A stretch of 64,000 nt of DNA from JAAELZ01 sp965223465 (GCA_965223465.1 OZ245025.1:2542001-2606000); one strand, 5' to 3'. Numbered from the stretch's first letter, positions 34,833 to 44,017 are shown. Notes: a model not told the origin generated them from the sequence alone. A program made the numbers and translations.

Positions 34833-35183
34833 GCTGACCTCCAGGTTGCTTAATGACTCAAGTTTGAGTTCAAGCTACCATCATGTTCCGCAGCTATTTA
34901 ACCAAATGGTTGAGCTTCGAACTTGCAAACTTGCACATACTAATGTTATCAAGGCGCAAATAAAGGTTCTTGACCTACGTCTAAAAGGAATCAAATATTC
35001 GCTCAGCCAGGTCTTTTTTGGGCACGCAAGCTAAGACGACACGGTTTGTATTTTATCCAGTTTGGGCACATAATTTGACAAGCATCGCAGTCTGTCGTGC
35101 AGTCCAAGCCTTGCATTGGTTTGACGCCGATGCTTATCTGAAAAGTTAAGACTGAGCATAGTGATGCATCCGGAAATGAAAGT
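34833..35183. other. divergent intergenic region, flavin reductase operon / isochorismatase gene
   Basis: These 351 bases separate two divergent genes and must hold both promoters. An inverted repeat sits near the leftward gene. Short open frames on both strands here have no recognisable domain and start or end inside neighbouring genes. Nothing else stands out. Confidence 0.5.
34856..34869. promoter_or_regulatory. inverted repeat, possible operator
   Basis: ACTCAA-GT-TTGAGT is a 6+6 bp inverted repeat 24 bases upstream of the flavin reductase ATG, followed by a second partial copy of the half-site (TTGAGTTCAAG). A dimeric repressor could bind here. This is based on symmetry alone. Confidence 0.35.
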
Positions 35184-35723
35184 ATGTTGAAATCTGAAAA
35201 CACCGCTTTAGTATTCATTGATGTTCAGGGTAAATTGGCCCAGCTCATGCATAAAAAGCAGTTTTTTTTTGAAAACCTAAAGAACGTGGTTAAAGGTGTC
35301 CAAGTGTTGGATATTCCCATTATCTGGCTTGAGCAATGTCCGGATAAACTTGGCGCGACTACCCCTGAAATTAGTCAGTTGCTGAGTGATTGCAAGCCGA
35401 TCGCCAAAACCAGCTTTAGTGCCTGTCGTAGTACCGAATTTATGCAAGCGCTAAAGGCGACAAAACGCCAGCAAGTTTTACTGGTTGGGCTTGAGGCACA
35501 TATATGTGTCTATCAAACAGCGAGGGATTTAGTCAAGCTGGGTTATCAGGTGGATGTCGTATCGGACGCGGTTGCAAGTAGAATCCCGGAGAACAAGCAG
35601 GTAGGGTTACAAAGAATGCAAGACTGCGGTGTGAGATTAAGTACGACAGAAATGGCGTTATTTGAGTTACTGGAGGTGGCAGAAGGTCAGCAATTCAAGG
35701 AGATTATTAAGATAATAAGTTGA
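35184..35723 (+). CDS. isochorismatase-family cysteine hydrolase
   Basis: A 179-residue alpha/beta hydrolase of the isochorismatase/nicotinamidase group. The catalytic triad is visible: Asp in LVFIDVQGKLA, Lys in CKPIAKTSFSAC, and Cys in GLEAHICVYQTARDL, with the cis-peptide region just before it. The length and the EAHICV form resemble the YcaC-type hydrolases of unknown substrate. A nicotinamidase would be longer and carry metal-binding His residues, which I do not see. Confidence 0.85.
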   Translation: MLKSENTALVFIDVQGKLAQLMHKKQFFFENLKNVVKGVQVLDIPIIWLEQCPDKLGATTPEISQLLSDCKPIAKTSFSACRSTEFMQALKATKRQQVLLVGLEAHICVYQTARDLVKLGYQVDVVSDAVASRIPENKQVGLQRMQDCGVRLSTTEMALFELLEVAEGQQFKEIIKIIS

Positions 35724-35853
35724 TTTCTTTAGGCTATCTTTGAACTAGTGCGTGATACCAATCGGGAACCGAAGTACTCGCAAATGGTTAAGCGAAAAAA
35801 TACGCCATGCAAGCGAGCATGGCGTAACCAGCACCAGTACGACGAGCGAGATT

Positions 35854-37425
35854 CTAAACCGGCAACATCATGCCTCGTATGGTGAAATACAAAAGTGCTG
35901 CTAACATCGCTGACGCAGGCACGGTGATAACCCAGGCGGCAGCAATACGGTAAAAGGCGGAACGTTTTACCAGTTGTTTACGATAAGATTTATTTAACTG
36001 CTTACGCTCTTTTTTAGTCAGTTCTACGCTTGCTGAATGCGCTTTTAAACGGGCCAGCATTTCACGTTTTTCATCCAGTGTCGCGTACTTGAAGCGTTCT
36101 AGAAAATCCTCAACAACATCATGATCTGCGCCTTCATGGTGCGACATGATCTCGTCAATCATCTGGTTATGTGATTGTTTGATGTATTCGCGTAAAAATC
36201 CAACACCGAATATGCCGCCCACCGCGATGTGGGTAGAGCTTACAGGCAGGCCGAGCTTTGAAGCGATGATAACCGTAATTGCTGCGGCCATGGCGACGCA
36301 AAAAGAACGCATTTTGTCCAGTTCAGTAATTTCAGTTCCCACCGTGCGAATTAATTTTGGGCCATATAGCGCCAGACCAATGGCAATACCCAGCGCGCCG
36401 ACCGCCATAACCCAAAAAGGAATGGCCGCTTTTTTAGCGACGCCACCGTGTAACACGGCATCGTTAATTGCCGCCAGCGGTCCAACAGCATTGGCAACGT
36501 CGTTTGCACCATGCGCGAAGCTGAGGAGCGCTGCTGCACCTATAAGCGGATAGGTAAATAGAGAATTAACCGAAGCCTTTTCGTTGGGGAGTTTATCTGC
36601 AGCTTTTTGCACCATGGGTTTGATCACAAAATACATGACAACCGCTAGGGCGAAACCAATACCCACCGCAGTAAAAAAATCAAGCTTAATTAACTTCTTG
36701 ATACCCTTGAGAGACAAATATGTCGTAAACGCCCAAACCATTAAAGCAACCAAGATCGGCACGTTTTTCTTGGCCGCACTGATCATGTCTTTTTTATAGG
36801 TAATGCCGTGCTTGATAAAGTAAAGAAAAGTGGCGGCGATAATTCCTCCCAGTACTGGTGAAATCACCCAGCTGGCCGCGATAGCACCCATGCGGTCCCA
36901 GTTAGCGATCTCCCAACCACCGGCTGCAATACCCGCGCCCAAAACACCGCCCACTATGGAGTGGGTAGTGGATACGGGTGCCCCCAAAGCGGTGGCGAGA
37001 TTCAACCAGATTGCGCCAGCGAGTAAGGCTCCCATCATTAACCAGATGAAGGTGTCTTTGTTTGGAATTACTTCCGGGTTGATAATGCCTTTTTTGATGG
37101 TACTGACAACATCGCCACCCGCAATCAGCGCCCCAGCAGCTTCAAAAATAACCGCGATCATGATGGCGCCTGTGAGCGTTAATGCCCGTGAACCTACCGC
37201 TGGTCCAACATTATTGGCAACGTCATTTGCACCAATATTCATTGCCATGTAACCGCCCATCATTGCGGCAATAATCAACATGGTTTGGCCGGGGGTATCA
37301 GGTATGATACCCAGGGTAAACAACATTATTGCGACGATAAATAATAACGCTGTTCCCAGACGGAATAACTCCTTGCGAGATTCTTCGGTCGCGTTCTCAA
37401 TATGTGTGACACTGGTTAGTTTCAT
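35854..37425 (-). CDS. PiT-family inorganic phosphate transporter
   Basis: Low-affinity metal-phosphate/H+ or Na+ symporter of the inner membrane. The 523 residues contain the two inverted PiT signature repeats, GANDVANNVGPAVGSRALTL and GANDVANAVGPLAAI, each paired with a STTHSIVGG or SSTHIAVGG motif. A hydrophilic loop of about 95 residues (HHEGADHDVVEDFLERF onward) sits before the last spans. GGAGTAAACC precedes the ATG. No PhoU-like pit accessory gene is adjacent, although a Na/Pi cotransporter lies on the other side of a 600-bp regulatory region. Confidence 0.92.
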   Translation of the reverse strand: MKLTSVTHIENATEESRKELFRLGTALLFIVAIMLFTLGIIPDTPGQTMLIIAAMMGGYMAMNIGANDVANNVGPAVGSRALTLTGAIMIAVIFEAAGALIAGGDVVSTIKKGIINPEVIPNKDTFIWLMMGALLAGAIWLNLATALGAPVSTTHSIVGGVLGAGIAAGGWEIANWDRMGAIAASWVISPVLGGIIAATFLYFIKHGITYKKDMISAAKKNVPILVALMVWAFTTYLSLKGIKKLIKLDFFTAVGIGFALAVVMYFVIKPMVQKAADKLPNEKASVNSLFTYPLIGAAALLSFAHGANDVANAVGPLAAINDAVLHGGVAKKAAIPFWVMAVGALGIAIGLALYGPKLIRTVGTEITELDKMRSFCVAMAAAITVIIASKLGLPVSSTHIAVGGIFGVGFLREYIKQSHNQMIDEIMSHHEGADHDVVEDFLERFKYATLDEKREMLARLKAHSASVELTKKERKQLNKSYRKQLVKRSAFYRIAAAWVITVPASAMLAALLYFTIRGMMLPV

Positions 37426-37650
37426 GGTTTACTCCAATCGATAACTTAAGCATCAGCGTATGGCTGAGTACAAAATTCTAAATAATTGTATTTGCAGGTT
37501 TGTTGTTATTTTAGTGTTGGCTTGCGCAACACCTCTCCCACATTTGTAGAGGATCTCACTATGAAATTACACTAGGCGTGATTTCATTGTTCTGCACCCA
37601 ATGATTACAACCCAGAACTAAATATTTTAACATGCCTATAAAATACTCCT

Positions 37651-37664
37651 TTGATATAAATCAA
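37651..37664. promoter_or_regulatory. FNR/ANR-type binding site
   Basis: TTGATATAAATCAA matches the FNR/ANR consensus TTGAT-N4-ATCAA at all ten fixed positions. It lies 226 bases upstream of the PiT ATG and 363 bases upstream of the coiled-coil gene, far from both, so the target promoter is unclear. Oxygen control of a phosphate-transport gene would be unexpected. Confidence 0.55.
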
Positions 37665-37911
37665 GTTTTATGGTGCCGTTAGATAAAACAATAATTGTTT
37701 TAGAATGGGTTTAAGGCCGATCTTTTAAATGACGTATCGCTTGTGGGCTAAATAGTGAGCATGGTTACTTTATGGTTAATGCTTGGTAAGTTAGGTAGCT
37801 ATAAATAAATTTCTTTATGGATAGTCGGTGACGTATGGGTAAAGAGTGACTTTTATATTCATATAAAACCAGTATTTTTAATGAGTATGCCTTAGAATAT
37901 TACTGTTCATA

Positions 37912-37929
37912 ATGTCACACAAATGACAC
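37912..37929 (+). promoter_or_regulatory. candidate PHO box upstream of the coiled-coil / Na-Pi genes
   Basis: ATGTCAC-ACAA-ATGACAC has the 7-4-7 spacing of a PhoB site (consensus CTGTCAT-AWAW-CTGTCAY), with a good first half and a weaker second half. It lies 98 bases before the ATG at 38027 and closely resembles the element upstream of pstS. Confidence 0.5.
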
Positions 37930-38026
37930 ATTTAAGCGTTACGCTTGTGTGCACAGTATCTGCCTTAATAGCGATAAATATGAGGTTAGAAACAGAGCCA
38001 ATGAAGATACCCCGAGGAACTAATCC

Positions 38027-38311
38027 ATGAAAGTTAAAAAAATTCTCGAAGATCTGGGCACCTTGATAAACGCCAAAAATAAAAAGGTTGTTAAGAAGAA
38101 AAAGAAAATCAAAAGTCTTTTAGCGCAGCTTAAAGAAGAGAAGCGTGCACTGAAAGCCAAACTTGAAACTGAATCAGATCAAGATAAGGCGCGCCAGCTC
38201 AGGCGCAAGCTTAAAATTATCAAATCTGAGCGGCGTAAGGGGATTAAGATGCTCAAAAAAGCGATGATCAAACACCAAGAGAAGAATTCGGCTTCATCAG
38301 ACAATACCTAA
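38027..38311 (+). CDS. small lysine-rich coiled-coil protein
   Basis: A 94-residue protein, very basic, with long runs of Lys/Arg (KKVVKKKKKIKSLLAQLKEE) and heptad-like leucines from residue 25 to 80, so almost all of it should be a coiled coil. No signal peptide or membrane span is seen. It follows a PHO-box-like site and precedes the Na/Pi cotransporter by 174 bp on the same strand. Binding to polyphosphate or nucleic acid would fit the charge, but I do not recognise the family. Confidence 0.65.
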   Translation: MKVKKILEDLGTLINAKNKKVVKKKKKIKSLLAQLKEEKRALKAKLETESDQDKARQLRRKLKIIKSERRKGIKMLKKAMIKHQEKNSASSDNT

Positions 38312-38485
38312 AACGTTGCGAGCCACTAGTACCTAAGGATGGCAGCAAATTGAATCGAGCATACGGTTAAAACTTAGTCGATACGCAAGGCTCTTTTAAA
38401 CAGGGCGCGCTTTGGTGTACACTTTGAGTACCTCAACCGAAGGCATAAAAGCACCTAGCGTGCTTGTGGAACCTACAAAAACAAT

Positions 38486-40318
38486 ATGCGTCTACAGTAC
38501 TTATATCCTCGTCAGACTCAATTCGTATCACTCTTTATCTTTTTTGCACTTACCCTGATTCCGCTGTCGATATGGGCAGCGACAGATGCTGCGCCCAAGG
38601 AAATCGAGTGGCTGCAGATGGCCATGCAGCTGTTTGGTGGCCTCGCACTATTTTTATTCGGTATGGAGCAAATGTCGGAGGCGCTCAAAGCAGTTGCCGG
38701 CACACGCATGCGCGATATTCTTAAGACCCTGACAAAAAACCGCTTTATGGGAGCGGTTACCGGCGCTTTTATTACTGCAGTGATTCAATCTTCTTCGGTT
38801 ACCACGGTGTTGGTGGTGGGATTCATCACAGCGGGTCTGATGACCCTGACCCAGTCAATCGGGGTGATTATGGGCGCCAATATTGGTACGACGATTACCG
38901 CGCAGATTGTTGCTTTCAAGGTCACCAAGGCGGCCATGTTGATGATTGCGGTCGGCTTTGGCATGCTGTTTATGGCTAAAAAAGAGAAGATTAAACAGTA
39001 TGGTGCCATGTTGATGGGCTTGGGTCTGATTTTTCTGGGCATGAGTATCATGAGCGATGCGATGAAGCCGCTAAGGACGTTCCAGCCTTTTCTCGACCTA
39101 ATGATCAGGATGGAAAACCCGGTTATTGGTATTATCGTGGCGGCCGCTTTCACAGGACTTGTGCAATCATCGTCCGCAACCACCGGTATTGTGATTGCAA
39201 TGGCGAGCCAGGGGTTCATTACGCTACCAGCGGGTATTGCGCTTGCGTTTGGCGCCAATGTGGGCACGTGTGTGACCGCAATGTTAGCATCGATTGGTAA
39301 ACCCACAGAAGCGCGTCGAGCCGCTCTGGTCCACGTCATTTTTAATATCGCTGGGGTGATACTTTGGATTGCTTTCATTCCCTGGTTGGCTGAAATTGTA
39401 AGTAATATCTCACCCGCGCACGCAGGCTTAAGCGGTGCCGATAAGTTGGCTGCAGAAACGCCACGTCAAATAGCCAATGCGCACACGATATTTAACATTT
39501 CTAATACGCTTATCTTTATTTGGTTTGCGCCATTGCTGGCAAAAATAGTTACCTGGCTCGCGCCGGATCGCGAAGTGGCGGAAGAAGATAAGGTCAAGGT
39601 GAAACCGCGTTATTTGAATGAAGCATTGATCACGACCCCCAGTCTGGCGCTAGATAGTGTACGGCTTGAGGTATTGCATATTGGTGAACATGTCCAATCC
39701 ATGCTCAAGAACTCTATGCATGGAATTTTTAACAACGACAAAGAGTCCATTGCTAAAGCCAGGGAAGATACCGCGGCCGTTGGTATCCTATATCGCGACG
39801 CGCTTGGTTATTTACGCCAAATAGGTAAACAATCGCTTTCTGATGAGCTTACCAACCAGATGCAAAGTCTGTTGCGTTCGATTAGCGCCCTCGAAACCAT
39901 TGGGAACCTGATTGCAAGTCGTCTAGCGGATATTTGCGACGCTAAAATAGAGAAAAATATCCAGATCAGCGCCGGAACCGAACAGCGGATAAATGAGCTT
40001 TATACAATGGTCGAGGACTCGCTGGAACAAGCCATCCGGGCGGTATCACAGGAAAATATAGTGGCCGCCAAATTTGTACTTGGCTTTAAGCAAGAAATCA
40101 AACTCATGATGGAGCAGATTCAACAGCAGCAGTTACTTAGATTTCAATCTGATGACCCAAATCGAGTTGAGGTTTTTGCGCTGGAAGACGACCTGTTTGA
40201 TACCCTGCGTCGCATCCATTCGTTCTCGCGTCGTATGGCCAGAGCGGTTGAGGAATCAGAAGCGTTTGATAGTGAGGAAAGCCTAGAAGACGAAGCGCCG
40301 GTTGCTCAAGAAAGTTAG
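38486..40318 (+). CDS. Na/Pi cotransporter family protein with PhoU-like C-terminus
   Basis: Sodium-phosphate symporter or exporter of the NptA/YjbB group. The 610 residues begin with a possible signal anchor. Two inverted Na/Pi repeats follow, with the diagnostic QSSSVTTVLVVGF and QSSSATTGIVIAM motifs and GANIGTT / GANVGTC partners. From about residue 385 a helical PhoU-like domain follows. It is near PiT, phoBR and the pst operon, so phosphate handling is well supported; uptake or efflux cannot be decided from sequence (E. coli YjbB exports phosphate). Confidence 0.88.
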   Translation: MRLQYLYPRQTQFVSLFIFFALTLIPLSIWAATDAAPKEIEWLQMAMQLFGGLALFLFGMEQMSEALKAVAGTRMRDILKTLTKNRFMGAVTGAFITAVIQSSSVTTVLVVGFITAGLMTLTQSIGVIMGANIGTTITAQIVAFKVTKAAMLMIAVGFGMLFMAKKEKIKQYGAMLMGLGLIFLGMSIMSDAMKPLRTFQPFLDLMIRMENPVIGIIVAAAFTGLVQSSSATTGIVIAMASQGFITLPAGIALAFGANVGTCVTAMLASIGKPTEARRAALVHVIFNIAGVILWIAFIPWLAEIVSNISPAHAGLSGADKLAAETPRQIANAHTIFNISNTLIFIWFAPLLAKIVTWLAPDREVAEEDKVKVKPRYLNEALITTPSLALDSVRLEVLHIGEHVQSMLKNSMHGIFNNDKESIAKAREDTAAVGILYRDALGYLRQIGKQSLSDELTNQMQSLLRSISALETIGNLIASRLADICDAKIEKNIQISAGTEQRINELYTMVEDSLEQAIRAVSQENIVAAKFVLGFKQEIKLMMEQIQQQQLLRFQSDDPNRVEVFALEDDLFDTLRRIHSFSRRMARAVEESEAFDSEESLEDEAPVAQES

Positions 40319-40641
40319 CACGAATATTGATCAACAACTGTAATTGCTTGATGTTGCGAACGGATAATATATTAGTGGTTTTTGTTTCAAATTCTATACA
40401 ATCATAACCAAGTCGCGCTGCTTGCGAGGCTTATACTATTACCTAGCGGACATGGCCATTCATTCGATGCCTCAGGTTGATACGCTGAACTTCGCGAGTT
40501 AAATTACGCATTCAGCGCTTGACCTGAAAAGCGCCTAGTGGGTTTTGTTGATAGGCAGAGACAGGTTTTTCTAAGGCGTTTTGTCTCATTAATTTCTAGT
40601 GATAATGTAAGCGTCAGTGCAGGTATTATTGGTGTTATCAA
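40319..40641. other. intergenic region upstream of phoB
   Basis: These 323 bases hold no open frame worth calling and presumably contain the phoBR promoter. I looked for a PHO box and found only a poor match (TTTTGTCTCATTAATTTCT near 40578-40596). No strong ribosome binding site precedes phoB. Confidence 0.45.
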
Positions 40642-41337
40642 ATGAAAAAAATAATACTCATTGTAGAGGACAATCCTGCGGTTAGCCAGATGATAGGATT
40701 TTTACTCAGCAATGAAAAATTTACCTACAAGATTGCGCAAGATGCAAAGCAGGCCAGGAAATTATTGGAGACGGAACAGGTTGCGTTAATTTTGATGGAT
40801 TGGATGCTGCCCGGTGCAACCAATGGAATTGATCTGGTTGTAGAACTGAAAAGCAATTCCGTGCTGTGCGATATCCCAATCATCATGTTAACCGCAAAGG
40901 GTGAAGAGGGCGATAAAGTCAAAGGGTTTACTTATGGCGTGGAAGACTACGTCAGTAAGCCGTTTTCGGCTAAAGAACTGATGCTTCGAATTAAAGCGCT
41001 CCTGAAAAGAGCTGCCCCACTCGAGGCTGATCAAGTGGTCCATCAAGACGGAATATTACTCGATCCGGTAAGACATATTGTGACGGTTGATGCGCGACCC
41101 GCCAGTTTGAGCCCGACAGAATTCAGACTCCTACATTATTTCATGGTACACCCGGATAAAGTCATTACTCGGGCAAAGCTTTTAGATGCGGTTTGGGGTA
41201 TTCACAGCTATCCGGACGAGCGTACAGTAGATGTTCATATTCGGCGATTGCGCCGTGCGCTCAAGCAACATACGAATAAAAAGTATATCCGAACGGTACG
41301 TGGCGCCGGATATTGTTTCAGGCCCGATAAGGCTTAA
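40642..41337 (+). CDS. phoB: phosphate regulon response regulator PhoB
   Basis: OmpR-family regulator that activates the phosphate starvation genes. The 231 residues comprise a receiver domain (acidic pocket in LIVEDNPAV, phospho-acceptor Asp in LILMDWMLPG, Thr in IIMLTAKGEE, Lys in YVSKPFSAKEL) and a winged-helix DNA-binding domain (LSPTEFRLLHYFM, RTVDVHIRRLRRAL, IRTVRGAGYCF). DWMLPG is the usual PhoB wording. phoR follows 21 bp later, and PHO-box-like sites occur upstream of pstS and the Na/Pi genes. Confidence 0.93.
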   Translation: MKKIILIVEDNPAVSQMIGFLLSNEKFTYKIAQDAKQARKLLETEQVALILMDWMLPGATNGIDLVVELKSNSVLCDIPIIMLTAKGEEGDKVKGFTYGVEDYVSKPFSAKELMLRIKALLKRAAPLEADQVVHQDGILLDPVRHIVTVDARPASLSPTEFRLLHYFMVHPDKVITRAKLLDAVWGIHSYPDERTVDVHIRRLRRALKQHTNKKYIRTVRGAGYCFRPDKA

Positions 41338-41358
41338 TTTAGTAGGGCATAGTTACAC

Positions 41359-42666
41359 ATGGCCGCGCTGAACGAAATAATGGCTCTCATACTTGCCTTG
41401 ATGGCGGCGGCTTTGGTTGCAGATTTTCTGCAAGTATCCGTCTGGCTAGCGCTAGTAGTGGTGCTACTTGTCTACCTTGGTTGGCATTTTCTACAAGTGT
41501 TACGCCTGATCTATTGGTTACGCCAGCCCAAGAAAAATGCGCCTCCTTTGTCAATTGGGCTTTGGCAAGGTATTAATGCACGCCTGCGGGGCTGGCGCCG
41601 CCGCAACAGAAAACGTAAACGCAAACTTAATCGTTTGTTAGATCAGGCTGAGCAATCATTTAAAGCGATTGCGGACATGACCATCATAGTGGATAAGCAT
41701 GCCAGTATCGAGTGGTTGAATGAAGCAGCCGCCAGTTTTGCAGATACCACCATCACCGCATCACTTGGTCAGCCCTTTGAACAGGTTTTTGGCCATTACC
41801 CGGAATTGACAGCCTTTTTTAAGTTGGGCGACTACCGCGAAGTGTTACGTGTTGATGCGTCGAATGGTTACGTTCATATCATCGAGATCCGGATTATTCT
41901 GTATGGTGATGGAAAAAAACTAATCAATGCGCATGATGTTTCACATCTTCATCAGCTGGAAACGGTGCGCCAGGATTTTGTTGCCAATGTATCACATGAA
42001 TTGCGAACACCCTTAACCGTGCTTTCCGGTTACCTGGAGGCCATGAATGAAAGCGATGCTTTTACACAATCGGAATGGAAACCGGCAATCGAGACTATGC
42101 ACAGTCAAACCTATCGTTTGCAGCGTATCGTTGAAGATTTGCTTGTGTTGGCGCGACTGGAAAATGTCGATACGGATGAAGATCTCAAGCAACGCAAGGT
42201 GATTGATATTGAAAAAATTCTGGAACCGATACTGATTCAGGCCCGCCATTTAAGTGGCAGCGCTGAGCATGATATTCAGGCGCGTTATGAAGGTAGTACG
42301 GAGTTAGTAAGCCTCGCCACCGAAATGGAAGTGGTGATGTCGAACCTTATATTCAATGCAGTCAAGTACACACACGCAGGCGGCACAATTCAGGCCAACT
42401 GGGTACAGCATCCATCAGAGTTTGTGTTTGAAGTAATCGACACGGGAATCGGAATTCCCGCACAGCATATCCCCAGGTTAAGCGAGCGTTTTTATCGAGT
42501 AGACCAAGGTAGGTCCCGAGGTTCTGGGGGCACCGGGCTTGGGCTAGCCATAGTTAAACATGCTCTCAATCTGTTAGGAGGTGAGTTAGAAATAGAAAGC
42601 GAAGAAGGAAAGGGAAGTACGTTTCGGTGTCGATTCTCCATCGAGACAACAGATGGTCTTACTTGA
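41359..42666 (+). CDS. phoR: phosphate regulon sensor histidine kinase PhoR
   Basis: Membrane sensor kinase for PhoB. The 435 residues have two close N-terminal membrane spans (residues 5-55), a basic linker, a PAS domain (about 100-200; IIVDKHASIEWLNEAA) and the kinase core. The phospho-acceptor His is in VANVSHELRTPLTVLSGYLE, followed by the N box NLIFNAVKYTHAGG, the G1 box DTGIGIP and the G2 box GGTGLGLAIVKH. The short periplasmic loop and PAS domain are typical of PhoR. The IS3-like element begins 135 bp downstream. Confidence 0.92.
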   Translation: MAALNEIMALILALMAAALVADFLQVSVWLALVVVLLVYLGWHFLQVLRLIYWLRQPKKNAPPLSIGLWQGINARLRGWRRRNRKRKRKLNRLLDQAEQSFKAIADMTIIVDKHASIEWLNEAAASFADTTITASLGQPFEQVFGHYPELTAFFKLGDYREVLRVDASNGYVHIIEIRIILYGDGKKLINAHDVSHLHQLETVRQDFVANVSHELRTPLTVLSGYLEAMNESDAFTQSEWKPAIETMHSQTYRLQRIVEDLLVLARLENVDTDEDLKQRKVIDIEKILEPILIQARHLSGSAEHDIQARYEGSTELVSLATEMEVVMSNLIFNAVKYTHAGGTIQANWVQHPSEFVFEVIDTGIGIPAQHIPRLSERFYRVDQGRSRGSGGTGLGLAIVKHALNLLGGELEIESEEGKGSTFRCRFSIETTDGLT

Positions 42667-42801
42667 TTCTTAAGGCATGTTCTAGGGTCTTATTTAGCCC
42701 GTATTCAAGCTAGCTAAAGACACATTATCTACCGGTGCAGATTCTTTATAAGCAGCACTTTATTTCTAATATATTATGTCACTGCTAAACTGGGGTAGGG
42801 C

Positions 42802-42825
42802 TGAGGTTCCCCTAGTTTAACGGAT
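42802..42825 (+). repeat. IS3-like left inverted repeat
   Basis: Left end of the element, TGAGGTTCCCC then a variable middle and TAACGGA. Its first 11 bases match the right end perfectly. The direct repeat GGC precedes it. Confidence 0.85.
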
Positions 42826-42865
42826 GCTTTAAATAAGCGACAATTGTTGCTTAGGAGTATCCATT

Positions 42866-43153
42866 ATGAAAAAGAGAAAACCGTACAAAACCTTCACTAG
42901 AGAATTCAAGGTTGAATCAGACCGACCTTCTTCTGAAATAGCCATGGAGCTAGGTATTCGCCGAAATCAGTTGTATAAGTGGAAAGAACAACTGGCAACA
43001 AGAGGAGATCAGGCGTTCCCAGGCAAGCCCGGTAGGCCTGCAAAACAGAATCAAAGCGAAATAACGACACTTCGTCAAGAAAATGCGAAGCTCAAGGAGG
43101 AAGTAGCAATCTTAAAAAAGGCCGCGGCGTACTTTGCGCGCGACCTAAAGTGA
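42866..43153 (+). CDS. IS3-family transposase OrfA (helix-turn-helix)
   Basis: A 95-residue DNA-binding protein: an HTH of the transposase-8 type (SSEIAMELGIRRNQLYKWKEQL) and a C-terminal leucine-zipper-like coiled coil (ITTLRQENAKLKEEVAILKKA), which normally mediates OrfA/OrfAB pairing. GGAGT lies before the ATG. The orfB start overlaps the stop (GTGA), and a slippery heptamer near the end allows an OrfAB fusion. Confidence 0.9.
   Translation: MKKRKPYKTFTREFKVESDRPSSEIAMELGIRRNQLYKWKEQLATRGDQAFPGKPGRPAKQNQSEITTLRQENAKLKEEVAILKKAAAYFARDLK
43114..43120 (+). promoter_or_regulatory. -1 ribosomal frameshift site (A_AAA_AAG)
   Basis: The heptamer A AAA AAG lies in the orfA frame as TTA AAA AAG, the canonical -1 slippery sequence of IS3-family elements. 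A Shine-Dalgarno-like AAGGAGG at 43094-43100, 13 bases upstream, matches the stimulator spacing known from dnaX. A -1 slip enters the orfB frame and gives an OrfAB transposase. Confidence 0.75.
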
Positions 43154-44010
43154 AGTACGCATTTATCCATCAGCATCGTCGTTTGCACGCAGTAAGTCAG
43201 CTTTGTTCCGCACTGAGTGTATCCAGCAGTGGTTATTATGACTGGCTCACTCGACCTGAAAGTGAGACGAAGATAGCCAATCGTAGACTATTGACCAAAA
43301 TACGTTGCTACCATCAATCAAGCCGACAGACATATGGATCACCGAGAATTCATCGTGATCTTATTGATGATGGTGAAGTGGTGGGCGTCAATAGAGTAGC
43401 AAGGTTAATGCGTGGTGCTGGAATACAGGCCAAGACAGCCAAGCGTTTTGCATGGGCTGCGCGGTCTCGAAACAATGCACCGCCTGCTGCGAATAGGCTG
43501 AAGCGGAGATTTTCCACCCATCAGCCCAACGAGGTGTGGGTATCTGATACCACCTTCATTCGTACCAGGCAAGGTTGGTTGTATCTTGCTGTTATCCTGG
43601 ATCTATATTCGCGCCAGGCTGTTGGTTGGGCGATGAGCAACCATAACAATACTCAGCTAGTTGTAGATGCTTTAACCATGGCTATATGGCGCAGACCGAA
43701 GGCTAAGGGAGTGATCTTGCACTCAGATCAAGGTGCGACCTATGCTTCTAGTGAGTATCAGGCACTCATTACCAATAAAGGCTTCATATGCAGCATGAGT
43801 CGAAAAGGAAAATGTCATGACAATGCGGTTGCTGAGAGCTTCTTTGGAACACTAAAAACAGAACTTGTTGATGACGCTGATTATCAAACGCGAGAACAGG
43901 CTAAACAGAGCCTATTTGAGTATATTGAAGTGTTTTACAATAGACACAGAAAGCATTCGTATTTGGATTATGTCAGTCCAACCGAATTTGAGCGGGCATG
44001 TGCCCTTTAA
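43150..44010 (+). CDS. IS3-family transposase OrfB (DDE integrase core)
   Basis: A 286-residue catalytic protein with an HTH_21 segment (RQTYGSPRIHRDL) and the rve DDE core: Asp in NEVWVSDTTFIRT, Asp in VILHSDQGATYAS and Glu in CHDNAVAESFFGTLKTEL, with YIEVFYNRHRKHSYLDYVSP at the end. All catalytic residues are present. It lies in the -1 frame relative to orfA and is probably made mostly as the OrfAB fusion. Confidence 0.92.
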   Translation: MKYAFIHQHRRLHAVSQLCSALSVSSSGYYDWLTRPESETKIANRRLLTKIRCYHQSSRQTYGSPRIHRDLIDDGEVVGVNRVARLMRGAGIQAKTAKRFAWAARSRNNAPPAANRLKRRFSTHQPNEVWVSDTTFIRTRQGWLYLAVILDLYSRQAVGWAMSNHNNTQLVVDALTMAIWRRPKAKGVILHSDQGATYASSEYQALITNKGFICSMSRKGKCHDNAVAESFFGTLKTELVDDADYQTREQAKQSLFEYIEVFYNRHRKHSYLDYVSPTEFERACAL

Positions 44011-44017
44011 TTAACCT

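Larger units (their letters stand above)
37426..38026. promoter_or_regulatory. 600-bp divergent regulatory region (phosphate transport)
   Basis: This long AT-rich region separates the leftward PiT gene from the rightward coiled-coil and Na/Pi genes. It holds a perfect FNR/ANR-like palindrome (37651-37664), a PHO-box-like repeat (37912-37929) and a small inverted repeat GTGTTG/CAACAC near 37514-37532. No supported open frame was found. Confidence 0.6.

Noticed and set aside
34738..35034. 98-codon rightward frame over the flavin reductase promoter region
   Set aside because: Begins inside the flavin reductase gene on the opposite strand and has no domain or ribosome binding site.
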